From Microcystis aeruginosa LEGE 91341 (GTDB taxonomy: Bacteria > Cyanobacteriota > Cyanobacteriia > Cyanobacteriales > Microcystaceae), in contig NZ_JADEXY010000005.1 in the NCBI RefSeq assembly GCF_015206885.1, forward strand, positions 1-64,000: a stretch of 64,000 nucleotides of DNA. Direction: 5' to 3'. Positions 62,701 through 64,000 of the stretch are shown here, piece by piece. A model generated the notes under the pieces. It ran no database searches and was not told the origin of the DNA. It saw only the letters and a program-made list of their open reading frames with translations. The translations under genes and the position numbers were made by a program. Position 1 is the first letter of the stretch. Every line of letters starts with the position of its first letter.

Positions 62701-63864
62701 ATGTCCCTCGATACACCTCTGAGTTGGGCCCCCGATCTGGAAAAGGCGATCAATCGCCAACCCTTGACGGTGCCGCCAACCACTTCCCTGGCAGATGCGA
62801 TCGCCATGATCGGCCAGGCCCATAGTCGTCTGTGTTTACTCACCGATGACCTATCCCCTCTAGCTGCTCCGGCCGGAGAGGTGCGTGTTAGCTGTCTGCT
62901 GGTGGTGCAAGGGCAAGAGCTATTAGGAATTTTGACAGAACGGGATGTGGTGCGACTGACCGCTCAAGGAATTAACCTGACTGAGACAACCGTTGCCGAT
63001 GTGATGGTGCATCCCCTGATCACGTTACCCCAGCAATCTGCTCAAGACATTTTTGCTGCCCTATTTTTGTTTCGGCGCTACCGCATTCGCCATTTGCCGA
63101 TTGTGGATGACCAAGGACAGTTAGTCGGGGTGATTTCCCATGAAAGTATTCGCCAGATTTTGCGTCCGGCCAATCTATTGCGGTTTCGTCGCGTATCGGA
63201 TGTGATGACCACTCAAGTGGTACAGGCCCCACTCACTGCCACAGTCTTGCAATTGGCCCAGTTAATGGCGGAACATCGTGTCAGTTGTGTGGTGATCACC
63301 CAGAGAAATTCCGAAGACAATGACTACCCTGTTGGTATTGTGACAGAGCGAGATCTTGTTCAGTTTCAAGCAGTTCAAATCGATCTGCACAAAACTAAGG
63401 CCCAGACGGTGATGAGTACGCCCTTATTTCTCCTCAACCCGGAGGATTCCCTGTGGACGGCCCATCAGGAAATGCAAAAACGGCGGGTGGGGCGTTTGGT
63501 GGTTTCTTGGAACTGGGGTCGGGGGTTGGGTATTGTTACACAAACCAGTCTGTTAAGGGTTTTTGACCCGATGGAAATGTATGGGGTGATTGAAAATTTA
63601 CAACAAACAATTCAACAGCTAGAGTCCGAGCGATCGCCCGCCCTTCCTTCCCCACCAGCGGACTTATTACCCCAACCAACTTGTGACCGATCAGAAAAAG
63701 AGATTGCTGGCGATCGCGAATTATTACTAGCCTTGCTGGACAATGCCTACAAAGACGTAAAGTATATGTTGGCTAACTTAGATATTGTCGTCGAGCAGCG
63801 GCGATCTTTGCTTCAATCTGTTCTCGATAAGCTTGAGTACCTCGGTCGTGAAATTAGCTCTTAG
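62701..63864 (+). CDS. Four-CBS-domain protein
   Basis: A 387-residue protein with two CBS pairs: about 25-165 (LLGILTERDVVRLTAQGI, VMVHPLITLPQQSAQDIF) and 170-305 (VSDVMTTQVVQAPLTATVLQ, GIVTERDLVQFQAVQ). The C-terminal 70 residues are a helical, acidic tail. Many cyanobacterial proteins with this N-terminus go on to PAS, kinase or GGDEF domains; this one ends before them, so it is either a stand-alone sensor or a truncated version. The start at 62701 has AGGA 8 bp before it. Confidence 0.75.
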   Translation: MSLDTPLSWAPDLEKAINRQPLTVPPTTSLADAIAMIGQAHSRLCLLTDDLSPLAAPAGEVRVSCLLVVQGQELLGILTERDVVRLTAQGINLTETTVADVMVHPLITLPQQSAQDIFAALFLFRRYRIRHLPIVDDQGQLVGVISHESIRQILRPANLLRFRRVSDVMTTQVVQAPLTATVLQLAQLMAEHRVSCVVITQRNSEDNDYPVGIVTERDLVQFQAVQIDLHKTKAQTVMSTPLFLLNPEDSLWTAHQEMQKRRVGRLVVSWNWGRGLGIVTQTSLLRVFDPMEMYGVIENLQQTIQQLESERSPALPSPPADLLPQPTCDRSEKEIAGDRELLLALLDNAYKDVKYMLANLDIVVEQRRSLLQSVLDKLEYLGREISS

Positions 63865-63877
63865 TAAGCTGTTCGGA

Positions 63878-63956
63878 TCTCTTAGGTTTGCTGGGTAAAA
63901 TGTATTGACAAGATACATTCCTCCTAGCGAGGGAGTGGAAGGAACCACAGAGACAC
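63878..63956 (+). repeat. Dispersed repeat, copy B (pairs with 8120-8197)
   Basis: TCTCTTAGGTTTG, TGGGTAAAATGTATT, AGATACA, GCGAGGGAGTGGAAGGAACC and CACAGAGACACA occur in the same order as in copy A, 55.7 kb away on the other strand. It continues into AAGGACACAAAG. The element may extend beyond the window. Confidence 0.65.
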
Positions 63957-64000
63957 AAAGGACACAAAGATTGATCGATCATAGAGTAAGTTAAACTTAT

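Overview
The window looks like chromosomal DNA of a bloom-forming unicellular cyanobacterium, most likely Microcystis aeruginosa. The reasons are the dense HIP1-type GCGATCGC octamers, cyanobacterium-specific genes (ndhN, sbtA/sbtB, hoxH, sphR/sphS, the DUF512 radical-SAM family), many short tandem heptamer repeats between genes, and an unusual load of small mobile or decayed elements. The species call is inference from gene content and repeat style; no 16S or other marker is present.

Layout. 1-6.9 kb: TPR and HEAT scaffold proteins, an ABC ATPase, a small Cys-rich protein, a sulfotransferase and a glycosyltransferase-like protein, with a decayed ISL3-type element between them. 7.1-8.2 kb: a DUF5131 (phage Gp37/Gp68) gene facing a 5'-truncated tcmP partner, cut at a dispersed repeat that recurs at the right end of the window. 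8.3-13.3 kb: the end of the ribosomal super-operon on the minus strand (infA-rpmJ-rpsM-rpsK-rpoA-rplQ-truA-rplM-rpsI-rpmE). 13.6-25.8 kb: housekeeping genes, including the phosphate-sensing set sphR-sphS-phoU, ndhN, gltX and pfkA. 25.9-28.3 kb: an AvaI/BsoBI-type restriction-modification pair. 29.6-36.8 kb: a group 2 sigma factor, a lone hoxH and a seven-gene Mrp antiporter operon. 36.8-39 kb: a junk-rich island with paired MITEs, a gene followed by an attC-like palindrome, and toxin and enzyme remnants. 39-48.3 kb: pepA, a TPR protein, ftsH, a radical-SAM protein, an MlaE-type permease and an RlmI-like methyltransferase; a tiny decayed CRISPR array and an inverted pair of hairpin repeats lie here. 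48.4-55.1 kb: a type I restriction system (hsdM, hsdS, hsdR) whose genes are separated by a BrnT/BrnA toxin-antitoxin pair, a GIY-YIG gene and expanded 22-bp tandem arrays. 55.2-59.9 kb: the inorganic-carbon locus nhaS3-sbtB-sbtA, a bicA remnant and a divergent LysR regulator (CcmR2-like). 60-61.4 kb: a CBS-domain protein, a zinc-ribbon protein and a thioredoxin. 61.5-64 kb: a structured, apparently non-coding IS605-ended element (omega-RNA/HEARO-like), a recombinase-domain protein and a four-CBS protein.

How the genes work together. SbtA takes up bicarbonate with sodium, SbtB is its PII-like regulator, NhaS3 can export the sodium, and the divergent LysR gene is the likely regulator. The bicA remnant shows a lineage that lost the low-affinity transporter and kept the high-affinity one. 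The redox-active C-terminus of SbtB and the nearby CBS-thioredoxin cluster suggest, without proof, a redox and energy link. Two restriction systems, two toxin-antitoxin loci (one decayed), a CRISPR relic, the DUF5131/TcmP relic and an orphan guide-RNA-like element make the window a record of defence and mobile-element turnover. The most promising leads are the orphan omega-RNA-like element at 61.57-61.97 kb, the repeat-split type I system, the attC-like cassette at 37.4-38.2 kb and the 37-residue membrane ORF facing ndhN.
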